Assembly: GCF_004352855.1 (NCBI RefSeq)
Contig: NZ_SJSC01000001.1
Span: 620,001-684,000, forward strand
Direction: 5' to 3'
Length of the DNA: 64,000 nt
Origin: Marinomonas sp. KMM3893
GTDB taxonomy: Bacteria > Pseudomonadota > Gammaproteobacteria > Pseudomonadales > Marinomonadaceae
Shown: positions 1-8,304 of the stretch, in pieces
How positions within the stretch are numbered: position 1 is the first letter of the stretch
Layout: the number at the start of each line of letters is the position of its first letter
Made by a program: the position numbers and the translations under genes
Notes under the pieces: model-generated
Told to the model about the DNA's origin: nothing
What the model saw: only the letters and a program-made list of their open reading frames with translations
Database searches by the model: none

Positions 1-612
1 CTTGAAGCCATCCACCAGCTCGCAAAACGCCATGACTTATTGGTCGTCAGCGATGAGATTCACTGCGACCTTATTCTAGATGATGTGCCTCACGTGCCTT
101 TTGCCAGCATTAATGAGGATGCCGCCAATCGCACCATCACTTTGATGGCACCAAGCAAAACATTTAATGTGGCAGGCTTAGGTTATGCCTTTGCTGTGAT
201 TACCAACCCGCCCCTAAGAAACGCCTTTAATGAGGCCAAAACTGGGCTAGTGCCTTACCCGAACTTGCTGGGCCTAACTGCAGCAAATGCGGCTTATGAA
301 GCAGGCCAAGAATGGCATGCGTCATTGCTAACTTACCTCAAAGAGAATCGCGATATTATTGCTCGTTGGTTACCAAGTACGCCCCTTAAAATGGTTCATT
401 TAGAAGCGACTTATTTGGCTTGGATTGATGTTTCTGCACTGCAGATTGACAACCCTCACCAATTCTTCTTGGCAGCGGGTGTCGGTATTTCTGATGGAAA
501 AGATTTTGGCAATCCGAACTATATTCGCCTAAACTTTGGTTGTCCTAAATCACGACTCGAAGACGCGATAAAGCGAATAAACGATGCTCTGAAAAAGCAT
601 AATTATCTATAG
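1..612 (+). CDS. PatB/MalY-type PLP-dependent C-S lyase or aminotransferase, 3' part
   Basis: The reading frame is open from the first base, so the N-terminal half lies outside the window. The visible 203 residues are the C-terminal part of a fold-type I PLP enzyme. VVSDEIHCDL is the beta-strand whose Asp contacts the pyridine nitrogen. APSKTFNVAGL carries the Schiff-base lysine. IRLNFGCP holds the Arg that binds the substrate carboxylate. This combination is typical of the PatB/MalY cystathionine beta-lyase branch, which cleaves cystathionine or cysteine conjugates to pyruvate, ammonia and a thiol. Aminotransferase activity cannot be excluded. The gene ends 55 bp before the next start, on the same strand. 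Confidence 0.85.
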   Translation, partial: LEAIHQLAKRHDLLVVSDEIHCDLILDDVPHVPFASINEDAANRTITLMAPSKTFNVAGLGYAFAVITNPPLRNAFNEAKTGLVPYPNLLGLTAANAAYEAGQEWHASLLTYLKENRDIIARWLPSTPLKMVHLEATYLAWIDVSALQIDNPHQFFLAAGVGISDGKDFGNPNYIRLNFGCPKSRLEDAIKRINDALKKHNYL

Positions 613-667
613 TTCTCTTTATTAAAAAGGAATTAGGTACGCATAATCGAGCCCCTTGGAGGTTATT

Positions 668-1063
668 ATGATGACATTACCTATAAATACCTTTGTTGAT
701 AGCTATATTGAGCACGCTGCTGCAAGCATGCGTGCTGATTTGCATGAAGTTCTAGCGATAATGCGATTGATAGCGCCGCATGCGGAGCTCTCTTTCGAGC
801 TTGGTATCCCCTACTTTCAGCAAGATTCTGACCTGCTATTTGGTGTCGCTGCCAGAGAAGATCACCTGTGCATCTACTTTGATGATACCTCTGAGTTTTA
901 TTCTTTCGCAGAGCGCTTAAATCATGCCCAATTCGGTGAAAATTGCCTCACTTTCCACCATCTTCACGACATTAACATTAATGTCTTTGCTGAACTTTTA
1001 AGCCAAATCAAAGTCCATTCAATCAAGCGTGGTCGTGACCGGTTAGCGCATTTACTGCATTAA
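668..1063 (+). CDS. DUF1801 (YdhG-like) domain protein
   Basis: Small cytosolic protein of about 131 residues that resembles the DUF1801 fold. It has an N-terminal helix around the pattern LHEVLAIMRLIAPHAELS, a GIPYF strand and a short strand LCIYF. Members are often described as frataxin-like iron-binding proteins, but the function is not settled. The start is placed at the ATG at 668 (or the next ATG at 671) because GGAGG at 658-662 sits 5-8 bp upstream; a more distal TTG at 656 would overlap this ribosome binding site. The gene is probably single: it is followed by about 180 bp of non-coding DNA with a strong inverted repeat. Confidence 0.7.
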   Translation: MMTLPINTFVDSYIEHAAASMRADLHEVLAIMRLIAPHAELSFELGIPYFQQDSDLLFGVAAREDHLCIYFDDTSEFYSFAERLNHAQFGENCLTFHHLHDININVFAELLSQIKVHSIKRGRDRLAHLLH

Positions 1064-1080
1064 TGCAGAGCGAATCGCTT

Positions 1081-1111
1081 CTTCAATAGCGCTCAATTGG
1101 CGCTATTGAAG
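1081..1111. repeat. Perfect 12-bp inverted repeat downstream of the DUF1801 gene
   Basis: CTTCAATAGCGC (1081-1092) and GCGCTATTGAAG (1100-1111) are exact reverse complements separated by TCAATTG. The hairpin lies 18 bp after the DUF1801 stop. No T-tract follows on either strand within 10 bp, so a standard intrinsic terminator is not clear. It could be an RNA-stability hairpin or a protein-binding dyad. Confidence 0.6.
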
Positions 1112-1241
1112 GACGCGTTAGCCGCAAAAATAAAATAGCCATGTCATTGATTAGCAAAGTGCTTTACTATAAAACCATAGTAAATAGGCACATTAGAAAG
1201 TCATAATACTTGTACCTTGACCTAATAGGCACTCAGGCTGA

Positions 1242-2057
1242 ATGATTGATTTTTCCTTACGTATTAGCATTTTTATATGTTTACTTTGCCTACTCATAAT
1301 ATGGCAATGGAAAACCCCAAGAGCCCCTCTCAAACAACAGTCGACACGATGGTTTCACAACTTTAGTTTATTGTTATTGGGAGCCTTGTGTGTTCGACTT
1401 TTCCAACCGCTACTGTTATCTCTTATTGCCTTTATCAACGCTGAACAAGGCATTTTTAGCCTGTTTCATTTACCTTATTGGAGCCAGTTTTTACTCGGCA
1501 TTATTGCCCTAGACGCGTTAATTTATTGGCAACATCGTGTATTTCATCGCGTTCCCCTACTTTGGCGTCTCCATCAGGTACACCACAGCGACCAAGCATT
1601 AGACGTAAGTTCTGCAGTGCGTTTTCATCCCATCGAAATTCTTCTTTCTTTAGGCATAAAAGCCATTGCGATTTTATGCCTGGGCATTCCTATTGAAGCC
1701 GTACTGGTCTTCGATATATTGTTAAATGCCTGCGCCATGTTTAACCATACAAATGCTCGTTTGCCTCAATACGCTGAGTCTATTATCAAACGCTTTTTAG
1801 TCACGCCAGATATGCATCGCATCCATCACTCTGTTCGTTTTAAAGAAACCAACAGCAACTATGGGTTTTGCCTGAGCCTTTGGGACCGTTTGTTTCATAG
1901 CTATACAGAACAAGCTCAAGGAGGTGACGAGCAGATCCGGATCGGTTTACCAAGATCGCAAAACACAAACAAAGCCTCTTTAAAAACCTTGTTGTTGATG
2001 CCCTTCACATCCCCTCCACCATCAACACGAGACGTCACTCACAATAAAAAACCTTAG
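1242..2057 (+). CDS. Sterol desaturase / fatty acid hydroxylase family membrane protein
   Basis: 271-residue integral membrane di-iron oxygenase. The histidine clusters of the family are visible: HRVFH near residue 97, LHQVHH shortly after, a lone His in RFHPIE, and HRIHH near residue 193. Together they would ligate two irons. Hydrophobic segments lie at about residues 5-20, 40-60, 80-95 and 135-160. The family hydroxylates or desaturates lipids such as sterols, fatty acids or carotenoids; the substrate cannot be told from sequence. The ATG at 1242 follows a weak AGG. yceH starts 8 bp after the stop, so the two are probably co-transcribed. Confidence 0.8.
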   Translation: MIDFSLRISIFICLLCLLIIWQWKTPRAPLKQQSTRWFHNFSLLLLGALCVRLFQPLLLSLIAFINAEQGIFSLFHLPYWSQFLLGIIALDALIYWQHRVFHRVPLLWRLHQVHHSDQALDVSSAVRFHPIEILLSLGIKAIAILCLGIPIEAVLVFDILLNACAMFNHTNARLPQYAESIIKRFLVTPDMHRIHHSVRFKETNSNYGFCLSLWDRLFHSYTEQAQGGDEQIRIGLPRSQNTNKASLKTLLLMPFTSPPPSTRDVTHNKKP

Positions 2058-2065
2058 GAAAGACT

Positions 2066-2722
2066 ATGAGCTATTACGATATAAACCAGATTGAAATGCG
2101 AATCATCGGCTGCCTAATTGAAAAAGAAATCACCACGCCCGATCAATACCCGCTCAGCGTCAATGCACTGGTCAATGCATGCAATCAAAAGTCCAGCCGT
2201 GAGCCTGTCACAAGCTACACGGAACTAGAAATTCAAGACGCGGTAGACGAACTGGTGGAAAGAGGGTTAGTTACTCAAGTCTCTGCTTCTCACAGTCGCG
2301 TAAGTAAATACCAACACCGTTTTTGCAATACGGAGTTTTCTGATTTACAGCTGTCTCAAGCCGAGTTGGCGATCGTTTGCTTACTTTTCGTACGAGGAGC
2401 ACAAACTCCGGGCGAACTGCGTTCACGAAGCGGGCGCCTGCATAACTTTCAAAACCGAGAAGAAGTCGAATCTGCACTGAAAGCCCTACAAGACAAAACC
2501 GGTGGACCTTATGTTCAAGCGTTGCCACGCGAACCAGGTAAACGAGAGTCCCGCTACCAAGAGTGTTTTTGCTCAGAATACAACGCCGAGCTCAGTCCCC
2601 GTATCCAGCCTAACCAGCCTGTGGATGATGAGCCACTCCTCGCACGCATTGAGGCTTTAGAAGAATTGGTCTTAAACTTGTCAGAACGAATCGCGCAGCT
2701 AGAAAATGCCAGTGGACTATAA
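2066..2722 (+). CDS. yceH: YceH family protein (DUF480, UPF0502)
   Basis: 218 residues matching the YceH/DUF480 family: N-terminal EMRIIGCLIEKE, then TTPDQYPLSVNALVNACNQK, and a second related module beginning LSQAELAIVCLLFVRGAQTP. The family consists of two tandem winged-helix domains; a DNA-binding role is plausible but unproven. The C-terminus (about 190-215) is heptad-like and probably a short coiled coil. The ATG has a good AGGAAAG site 6 bp upstream. It follows the hydroxylase gene by 8 bp. Confidence 0.88.
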   Translation: MSYYDINQIEMRIIGCLIEKEITTPDQYPLSVNALVNACNQKSSREPVTSYTELEIQDAVDELVERGLVTQVSASHSRVSKYQHRFCNTEFSDLQLSQAELAIVCLLFVRGAQTPGELRSRSGRLHNFQNREEVESALKALQDKTGGPYVQALPREPGKRESRYQECFCSEYNAELSPRIQPNQPVDDEPLLARIEALEELVLNLSERIAQLENASGL

Positions 2723-2820
2723 TGACAATTAGCGTCAGACTTAGCCGCTTTTTGAACGCGAGCACTGGTCACCAAAAGTAACTGGTGCTGTACGCCTTAT
2801 TATGTGAAAAGGAGAATCCC

Positions 2821-3867
2821 ATGAAACAAGTACGCTGGGGAATTATCGGCACAGGTAACATTGCACGCCGTTTTGCGAGCGACTTTCGTTATGCTAAATC
2901 GGGCGAACTACGCGCCATCGCGTCACGGGATAAAGCGTCGGCTGACGCCTTCTCCGCCGACTTTGATATCGAACTCGCATTTGTGGATTACTTTTCACTT
3001 ATCAACAGCCACGAAGTTGATGTTATCTATATCGCGACGCCACACACGTCCCATTACGATTTGACCAAAGCCTGTCTACTGGCAGGCAAAGCGGTATTGT
3101 GCGAAAAACCTTTTACCCTCAATGAAGCACAATCCAAAGAGTTGTACGACCTTGCTGCGGCGCAAAACGTTTTCTTGATGGAAGCCATGTGGACCCGTTT
3201 TAATCCTGTTATTGAACAGGTCATAGAGTGGGTTGAAGAAGGCGAAATCGGCGCTTTGCATAGCATTCAAGCAAGCTTTAATTTTCTGGCCCCCACGGAC
3301 CCAGAACATCGTTTGTTGAATCTGGAAATGGGCGGTGGTGCCCTACTTGACATTGGTATTTATCCTGTATTTTTAGCCCAACTTTTCTTTGGCAAACCCG
3401 ATTTTGTACAAAACCAAGCAGTGATTGGCGATACCGACGTGGACGTGTTTGAGCAAATATTACTTGGTTGGGAAAACGGTCAATTGGCGTCTTTAGAAGC
3501 GTCTCTCATTTCTTGCCATCCAAACCGAGCAATATTCTCTGGGTCAAAAGGCTACATTGAAATCGACTCTGAATGGTTTAAAGCCAAATCCTGCCGCATT
3601 GTTAGCAGTGAAGGCCAAGAACGTGCGGTTGAATTTGACTTCCCTGGCGAAGGTTACCAATTCGAAGTGGATGAGGTGAATCGCTGCTTAATTGAAGGCC
3701 TACAGGAAAGCCCTAACCACAGCTGGAAAGACAGCCTTGAGCTTATTGCTACGCTGGATGAAATTCGTCAGGACATGGGGCTTCACTACCCTGGTGAGTC
3801 TGAGCTTCGCCATCCAGAAGAAGAGCTTCATGATCACCATCATGAGCACCATCACCACAAGCACTGA
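2821..3867 (+). CDS. Gfo/Idh/MocA family NAD(P)-dependent oxidoreductase
   Basis: 348-residue Rossmann-fold sugar or diol dehydrogenase. The nucleotide-binding motif is near the N-terminus (WGIIGTGNIARRF), followed by the family hallmark CEKPFTLN near residue 98, whose Lys-Pro contacts cofactor and substrate, and the catalytic-domain motif GGGALLDIGIYP. It oxidises or reduces a polyol or sugar, or acts as a trans-1,2-dihydrobenzene-1,2-diol dehydrogenase-like enzyme; the substrate is unknown. The start at 2821 is preferred over 2785 because AAAAGGAG lies just upstream and the Rossmann motif follows at once. The last 26 residues are extremely His-rich, which is unusual for the family. Confidence 0.85.
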   Translation: MKQVRWGIIGTGNIARRFASDFRYAKSGELRAIASRDKASADAFSADFDIELAFVDYFSLINSHEVDVIYIATPHTSHYDLTKACLLAGKAVLCEKPFTLNEAQSKELYDLAAAQNVFLMEAMWTRFNPVIEQVIEWVEEGEIGALHSIQASFNFLAPTDPEHRLLNLEMGGGALLDIGIYPVFLAQLFFGKPDFVQNQAVIGDTDVDVFEQILLGWENGQLASLEASLISCHPNRAIFSGSKGYIEIDSEWFKAKSCRIVSSEGQERAVEFDFPGEGYQFEVDEVNRCLIEGLQESPNHSWKDSLELIATLDEIRQDMGLHYPGESELRHPEEELHDHHHEHHHHKH

Positions 3868-3884
3868 CGCTTCACGACAAAAAC

Positions 3885-3940
3885 AAAAAAGCCATGTTTG
3901 ATCTAACGTCTCTGAAGCGTGGTCACACAGGGCTTTTTTA
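3885..3940 (+). terminator. Probable intrinsic terminator after the Gfo/Idh/MocA gene
   Basis: AAAAAAGCC (3885-3893) can pair with GGCTTTTTT (3931-3939), enclosing about 37 nt that can fold further, and ends in a T6 run. It lies between convergent genes (the oxidoreductase on plus, the AEC transporter on minus) and may serve both. The long loop lowers confidence. Confidence 0.5.
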
Positions 3941-3979
3941 TGACGGCGGTTAAACTGTCTCGCGCACTTGAGTACGCAC

Positions 3980-4936
3980 TTAGTTAAACGCCATTTGACT
4001 AAGCCACACGCTCACAGGAAGCGTCACCACACACAGAATGGTCTGTAATGTAATAAAGGCCGCCATGCGCTCCGCATCGCCTCCTAACTGACGTGCAAGA
4101 GCATAAGCGGATGTGGCCGTTGGCACGACACCAAATAAAACCGCCACCAACGCCGGTAAACCGGTTATGCCCAGCCACCAGCACATCAAGCCTATCGACA
4201 AGGGAAACACCACAAAACGGGCAATCGTTGAAAGCACAAAGAAGATGCCTACAGAGCGAATAGCTTCTAAGCGGACACTCGCCCCCACAGCCAATAGAAC
4301 CATCGGCAGCGCCGCTTTAGAAAGTAACTCTGCCATCTCAGACACCACTGGAATCGGAGTGAGTCCCAATAAATTCAAACCACTGCCTAGCACAATGGAA
4401 AGAATCAAAGGATTGCGAATTAAGGCACCGCTTAATAGCTTGGGCAAGGAAGGGTAAAGCGCATTACCAGGGTCACTCTTTGATGGCTTACCATGCATCA
4501 ATACCATGCTCACCACCAAAAACACATTCACCGATGGAATCAGCACAGAAGCGCCCAACGCGGCGTAAATCAAGCCGTCATTGCCATATAAGCTGCCGGC
4601 TAACGCCAACACAATAAAGGTATTGAAACGCACCCCTGCCTGTAACATGGACGACGCCGTTGGCGCTGTCGCTTTTACGCACCATGCACTAACAAAAGTA
4701 AATATCGCCGTGATGACTAAAGCGCATAATAAAATCAATGCATATTGAGACAACAAGGGATTAGAGAAATCAATTTGAGAGGTTTTATAAAAAAGCAGCG
4801 CCGGGAACAGCAACCAATAGGTTAACTTATCCACCCCCACCCAAAAGCCTTCCATCGGGAAGCGCAAGCGCTGGCAAAGTGCTCCAGCCATGAGCAACAA
4901 AAATATTGGAATAATCGCCATTGAAAGTGAAAACAC
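3980..4936 (-). CDS. AEC (auxin efflux carrier) family transporter
   Basis: 318-residue inner-membrane protein with about ten hydrophobic helices and the AEC pattern of two five-helix halves. The C-terminal half contains GVVPTATSAYALARQLGGD, typical of bacterial AEC members, which export or take up small organic acids such as malate or malonate. The GTG at 4936 is chosen because AAGGA lies 7 bp upstream; an internal ATG at 4921 has no ribosome binding site. It lies 32 bp downstream of the LysR gene on the same strand, so it is probably in an operon with it. Substrate unknown. Confidence 0.83.
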   Translation of the reverse strand: MFSLSMAIIPIFLLLMAGALCQRLRFPMEGFWVGVDKLTYWLLFPALLFYKTSQIDFSNPLLSQYALILLCALVITAIFTFVSAWCVKATAPTASSMLQAGVRFNTFIVLALAGSLYGNDGLIYAALGASVLIPSVNVFLVVSMVLMHGKPSKSDPGNALYPSLPKLLSGALIRNPLILSIVLGSGLNLLGLTPIPVVSEMAELLSKAALPMVLLAVGASVRLEAIRSVGIFFVLSTIARFVVFPLSIGLMCWWLGITGLPALVAVLFGVVPTATSAYALARQLGGDAERMAAFITLQTILCVVTLPVSVWLSQMAFN

Positions 4937-4968
4937 ACTAAATCCTTATCGTGGTTAAAGCCTAAATA

Positions 4969-5877
4969 TTAACGTTTAATTAAACACCAATCTTGTTTTT
5001 CCAGTTCCTCAACAAACCAGCTAAGTCCGCGCCCTAGCTCTTCTTTCTTCCAGACCAAATAGGCCATTTGATTGGGCCTTGGGATATCGCATTCACGCGC
5101 TACCAAACGCCCGTTTTTTAGTTCTTCGCGAATCCTGTGCTTAGGTAGGTAACCAACCCCCAACCCCAAACACTGCGCCTGTATTTTGCTGCGCATAGTA
5201 TCCACTTTCAGTACTTGTCGGCTTTCAAAAATACCATTGTTGCGTGCCGGATAAATTTTTGAGGTATCCGATACCACGATAGCAGGGTATTCTCGTAATT
5301 GTGACGCACTCACCGCCCCTTGCGTCAGAGCCAAGGGGTGTGTCGGTGCAACAGCAAAGACAAACTCGATCTCGCCTAAAGCTCGGGTATGAAAATGCCC
5401 TTTGGGTAATTCTCCGGTTGCTCCGATCACCAAATCCACTCGATCATCTTGCAATGCATCCCAGGCACCACCGACTGCCTCTTCCGATAAAATCACCTCT
5501 ACCGGCCGGTTCTGCAATAAGAAATCTCCTACGACAGACATCAATGGCTCCTCCGCCAACACAGTGTCTCGTGCAATTCTTAACCTTGGCTCCCAACCGG
5601 ATTCAAGCGCGCTTATCGACTCCTCTAAACGACGCGTTGCTTCCAAGATGAAATGGCCTCGCTCTAGTACAAGTTGTCCCGCTGGTGTTAATACCGCTTT
5701 TTGCCGCGAGCGATCAAAGAGTGATACGCCTAAATCCTCCTCAAGTTTTTTAACCGTATAAGTAAGGGCGGACGGTACTTTAAACAAAGCATCTGCGGCG
5801 GCGGCAAAACTGCCCAGCTGATCTATTGCCTCCAGCACCCGTAATGCGTCTAGGGTTACGGCATTATTCATGGTCAT
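4969..5877 (-). CDS. LysR-family transcriptional regulator
   Basis: About 302 residues. The N-terminal winged helix-turn-helix (LDALRVLEAIDQLGSFAAAA, then VPSALTYTVKKLEEDLGV and LFDRS) is textbook LysR; residues from about 90 form the periplasmic-binding-protein-like effector domain. The start may be the second ATG at 5871, since AAAGAGA is better spaced to it than to the ATG at 5877. It stands divergent from the pirin gene and directly upstream of the AEC transporter, so it likely controls one or both. A 15-bp dyad 10 bp upstream of the start is a candidate autoregulatory operator. The inducer is not predictable. Confidence 0.9.
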   Translation of the reverse strand: MTMNNAVTLDALRVLEAIDQLGSFAAAADALFKVPSALTYTVKKLEEDLGVSLFDRSRQKAVLTPAGQLVLERGHFILEATRRLEESISALESGWEPRLRIARDTVLAEEPLMSVVGDFLLQNRPVEVILSEEAVGGAWDALQDDRVDLVIGATGELPKGHFHTRALGEIEFVFAVAPTHPLALTQGAVSASQLREYPAIVVSDTSKIYPARNNGIFESRQVLKVDTMRSKIQAQCLGLGVGYLPKHRIREELKNGRLVARECDIPRPNQMAYLVWKKEELGRGLSWFVEELEKQDWCLIKR

Positions 5878-5886
5878 ATCTCTTTG

Positions 5887-5901
5887 TTCAAATATTTTGA
5901 A
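5887..5901. promoter_or_regulatory. Perfect dyad, candidate LysR-type operator
   Basis: TTCAAA-TAT-TTTGAA is a perfect 15-bp inverted repeat in the 149-bp gap between the divergent lysR and pirin genes. It contains the T-N11-A arrangement (T888 to A900 within 5888-5900) expected of LysR-type binding sites, and it lies close to the lysR start, as expected for autorepression. Confidence 0.55.
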
Positions 5902-6026
5902 ATAACAGCTCAGAATCTTCTAATTTTCTTTCGAGTTGCGGTCTCTTACACTCACTTCATACCACAAAGGGCCGCGCGAAGAGAAGTCGCCAGCCCACTA
6001 ACCTACTCAATAGATGGAGTTGAACG

Positions 6027-6725
6027 ATGATAACTATTCGTAACGCAAACGATCGTGGACACGCTAATTTTGGCTGGCTAGATAGCCATCATACGTTTTC
6101 TTTCGGCAGCTATTATGACCCACAACAAATGGGCTTTTCTCACTTAAGAGTCATCAACGATGACACGGTCGCACCCAGCGCAGGCTTCGATACTCATGGT
6201 CACAAAGACATGGAAATCATCAGTTATGTCTTGCAAGGTCGTATTGCCCATAAAGACAGCGCGGGAAACATCAAAGAATTGCCCGTGGGTGAATTTCAAT
6301 TAATGTCGGCAGGAAAAGGCGTATTTCACAGTGAATTTAATGCCTCAGACAAAGACACATTGAAGTTTCTGCAAATCTGGATCGAGCCAAATGTTATTGG
6401 TGGCCAACCTGGATATCAACAAAAGGCGTTTGGCAATGAACACGGGCTAACAAGCATCATCACACCCGATGGCCGTGATGGCACGTTAAGCATCAAGCAA
6501 GATGCACAATTATTTCAGCTTATTTTAGACACTGAAAAAGAGCAAACCATCAGCATTAAACCTGATCGAAGCCTTTATATTCATCAGGTCGAAGGCGAAT
6601 TAACCCTGACCGATGGCACAGTGCTAACACAGGGCGATGGTGCCAAGATCCGTCTTGAAGAGGCGATCACACTGAAAAACGCCGGCCAACAGCAAGCAAA
6701 AGCACTGATTTTTGATCTGGCTTAA
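6027..6725 (+). CDS. Pirin family protein (YhhW-like quercetinase)
   Basis: 232-residue bicupin. The metal-binding residues of the pirin/YhhW family fall at the expected places: His57 and His59 in FDTHGHKDME, His101 and Glu103 in VFHSEFN. Length matches E. coli YhhW (about 231), which has quercetin 2,3-dioxygenase activity in vitro. The biological substrate of most bacterial pirins is unknown. ATG at 6027 follows GATGGAG. The divergent LysR gene probably regulates it, a common arrangement for pirins. A strong hairpin follows the stop. Confidence 0.9.
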   Translation: MITIRNANDRGHANFGWLDSHHTFSFGSYYDPQQMGFSHLRVINDDTVAPSAGFDTHGHKDMEIISYVLQGRIAHKDSAGNIKELPVGEFQLMSAGKGVFHSEFNASDKDTLKFLQIWIEPNVIGGQPGYQQKAFGNEHGLTSIITPDGRDGTLSIKQDAQLFQLILDTEKEQTISIKPDRSLYIHQVEGELTLTDGTVLTQGDGAKIRLEEAITLKNAGQQQAKALIFDLA

Positions 6726-6744
6726 TCCTGCTATTGTCACACTA

Positions 6745-6780
6745 GGGGCAGCGACTTTCTGAGTCTCTGCCCCTTCCTTG
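6745..6780 (+). terminator. Intrinsic terminator of the pirin gene
   Basis: GGGGCAG (6745-6751) pairs with CTGCCCC (6767-6773), with an inner GACT/AGTC pairing, followed by TTCCTT. It lies 20 bp after the stop codon. Stem strength is high; the T-tract is interrupted. Confidence 0.7.
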
Positions 6781-6921
6781 GTAAGGCAACATTGATAGCA
6801 CTGATGCAGCAAAAGAACGCGTCTCTAATAAAGAAACATAAGGTGTCTTATTTTCTTTACATCTAATCCAGAATTTCCCCTCTTCTTGCATTGTATTTTG
6901 CGATAAATACGGCAGAATGGT

Positions 6922-6937
6922 TTGCTTGTTCAAGCAA
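6922..6937. promoter_or_regulatory. Palindrome upstream of the aromatic aminotransferase gene
   Basis: TTGCTTG-TT-CAAGCAA is a perfect inverted repeat with 7-bp arms, 69 bp before the ATG at 7006. It lies where an operator or 5'-leader hairpin would be expected. It does not match the TyrR box as I know it. Confidence 0.4.
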
Positions 6938-7005
6938 GTAACACACGCTATTTTTCCTTATGGCGGTAACGCTGTGAGTCATTCTAAAAGGACCCCGTAA
7001 CTATC

Positions 7006-8202
7006 ATGTTTAAGCATTTAAAAGCCGTTTCTGGCGACCCTCTTTTAGCTCTTATCGTTGCTCATAAGCAAGACACGAATCCGAAAAAAATTGATTTGGG
7101 TGTGGGTGTCTACAAAGACGACAATGGTGCCACTCCCATTTTAAATAGCGTGAAAAAAGCGGAAGCAATTTTGCTTGAACAAGAAGATTCTAAAAGCTAC
7201 CTAGGTATTTACGGCGCGGCGGAATTTGAAGCTATTATCCAGAATTTAATTCTTGGCGAAGGCAATCCATTGATTGCTTCTGAACGCATTCGTTCAACTC
7301 AAACACCTGGTGGTACCGGCGCTCTTAAAGTAGCGGCAGACTTCATCAGCGCCAATTTAAAAGACGCGCGTTTGTGGGTGAGTGATCCAACATGGGGCAA
7401 CCACGAATCTATTTTTAATTCCGCTGGTGTTGAAGTAAAACCTTACCCTTACTATGACCCAAAAACCAACGGTCTACGCTTCGATGACATGATGGCAACG
7501 TTAAAAGCCGAAGTGAAAGAAGGTGATGTGTTATTGCTTCACGCTTGCTGCCATAACCCAACGGGGATCGATTTACAGCCTGAACATTGGAAAATATTGA
7601 CTGAATTTGTCAACGAGCGAGGCTTACTGCCTCTTGTTGATGCGGCTTACCAAGGTTTTGGCGATGGCTTAGACGATGATTTGGCAGGCCTTCGTCATAT
7701 GGCGGCTAACGTAAAAGACATGCTAATTGCGAACTCCTTCTCGAAGAACTTTGGTATTTACCGCGAGCGTTGTGGCGGCTTAAGTATCATTGCAGAAAGC
7801 AAAGACGAAGCCAACGCGGCCTTCTCTATCGTCGGTCAAGCGATTCGTGCAAACTACTCTATGCCTCCAGCACACGGTGCTGCGGTTGTTTATACCATTA
7901 TGAGCAACCCTGAGTTAAAAGCAGAGTGGGAACAAGAAGTCACGGCAATGCGCAATCGAATTAATGGCTTACGTGAAAAACTGGTCGCTAAACTGGCCGC
8001 TTCTGGTGTCAGCAAAGACTTTAGCTTTATCAAAGACCAACGCGGTATGTTTTCTTACTCAGGCTTAACCCTTGAGCAAGTCCGCAGCTTACGCAGCGAC
8101 TACTCAATTTATATTGCCGACTCTGGCCGCATGAGCATTTCAGGCGTCAGCGACAACAACATTGATTACTTATGCGAAAGCATTGCTAAAGTAGTTGGTT
8201 AA
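7006..8202 (+). CDS. tyrB: Aromatic amino acid / aspartate aminotransferase
   Basis: 398-residue class I aminotransferase of the AspC/TyrB subgroup, colinear with E. coli AspC and TyrB (about 396-397). Visible are LGVGVYKDD, the PLP phosphate-binding TPGGTGAL, HNPTG near residue 183, DAAYQGFG, the Schiff-base Lys247 in ANSFSKNFG, and Arg in RMSISG near the C-terminus for the alpha-carboxylate. It interconverts aspartate or aromatic amino acids with their 2-oxo acids using 2-oxoglutarate. Whether aspartate or aromatic substrates dominate cannot be decided by eye. The gene stands alone with its own leader and terminator. Confidence 0.88.
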   Translation: MFKHLKAVSGDPLLALIVAHKQDTNPKKIDLGVGVYKDDNGATPILNSVKKAEAILLEQEDSKSYLGIYGAAEFEAIIQNLILGEGNPLIASERIRSTQTPGGTGALKVAADFISANLKDARLWVSDPTWGNHESIFNSAGVEVKPYPYYDPKTNGLRFDDMMATLKAEVKEGDVLLLHACCHNPTGIDLQPEHWKILTEFVNERGLLPLVDAAYQGFGDGLDDDLAGLRHMAANVKDMLIANSFSKNFGIYRERCGGLSIIAESKDEANAAFSIVGQAIRANYSMPPAHGAAVVYTIMSNPELKAEWEQEVTAMRNRINGLREKLVAKLAASGVSKDFSFIKDQRGMFSYSGLTLEQVRSLRSDYSIYIADSGRMSISGVSDNNIDYLCESIAKVVG

Positions 8203-8235
8203 TACCCTCGTTTAAAGCCGAGCTTAACGGCCATA

Positions 8236-8271
8236 AAAAAACGCGAAAAGATCGTCTCTTTTCGCGTTTTT
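8236..8271. terminator. Bidirectional intrinsic terminator between tyrB and the UPF0149 gene
   Basis: AAAAACGCGAAAAGA and TCTTTTCGCGTTTTT form a near-perfect long stem with a TCGTC loop. T-runs appear on both strands, so it can end both convergent genes (plus-strand aminotransferase, minus-strand UPF0149). Confidence 0.9.
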
Positions 8272-8304
8272 ATTTGCCCTTCTAACCGCCTAAAAGAATC
8301 CTCT

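Noticed and set aside
4113-4457. 114-codon open frame antisense to the AEC transporter
   Set aside because: Shadow of the transporter gene, with no start signal or family resemblance.
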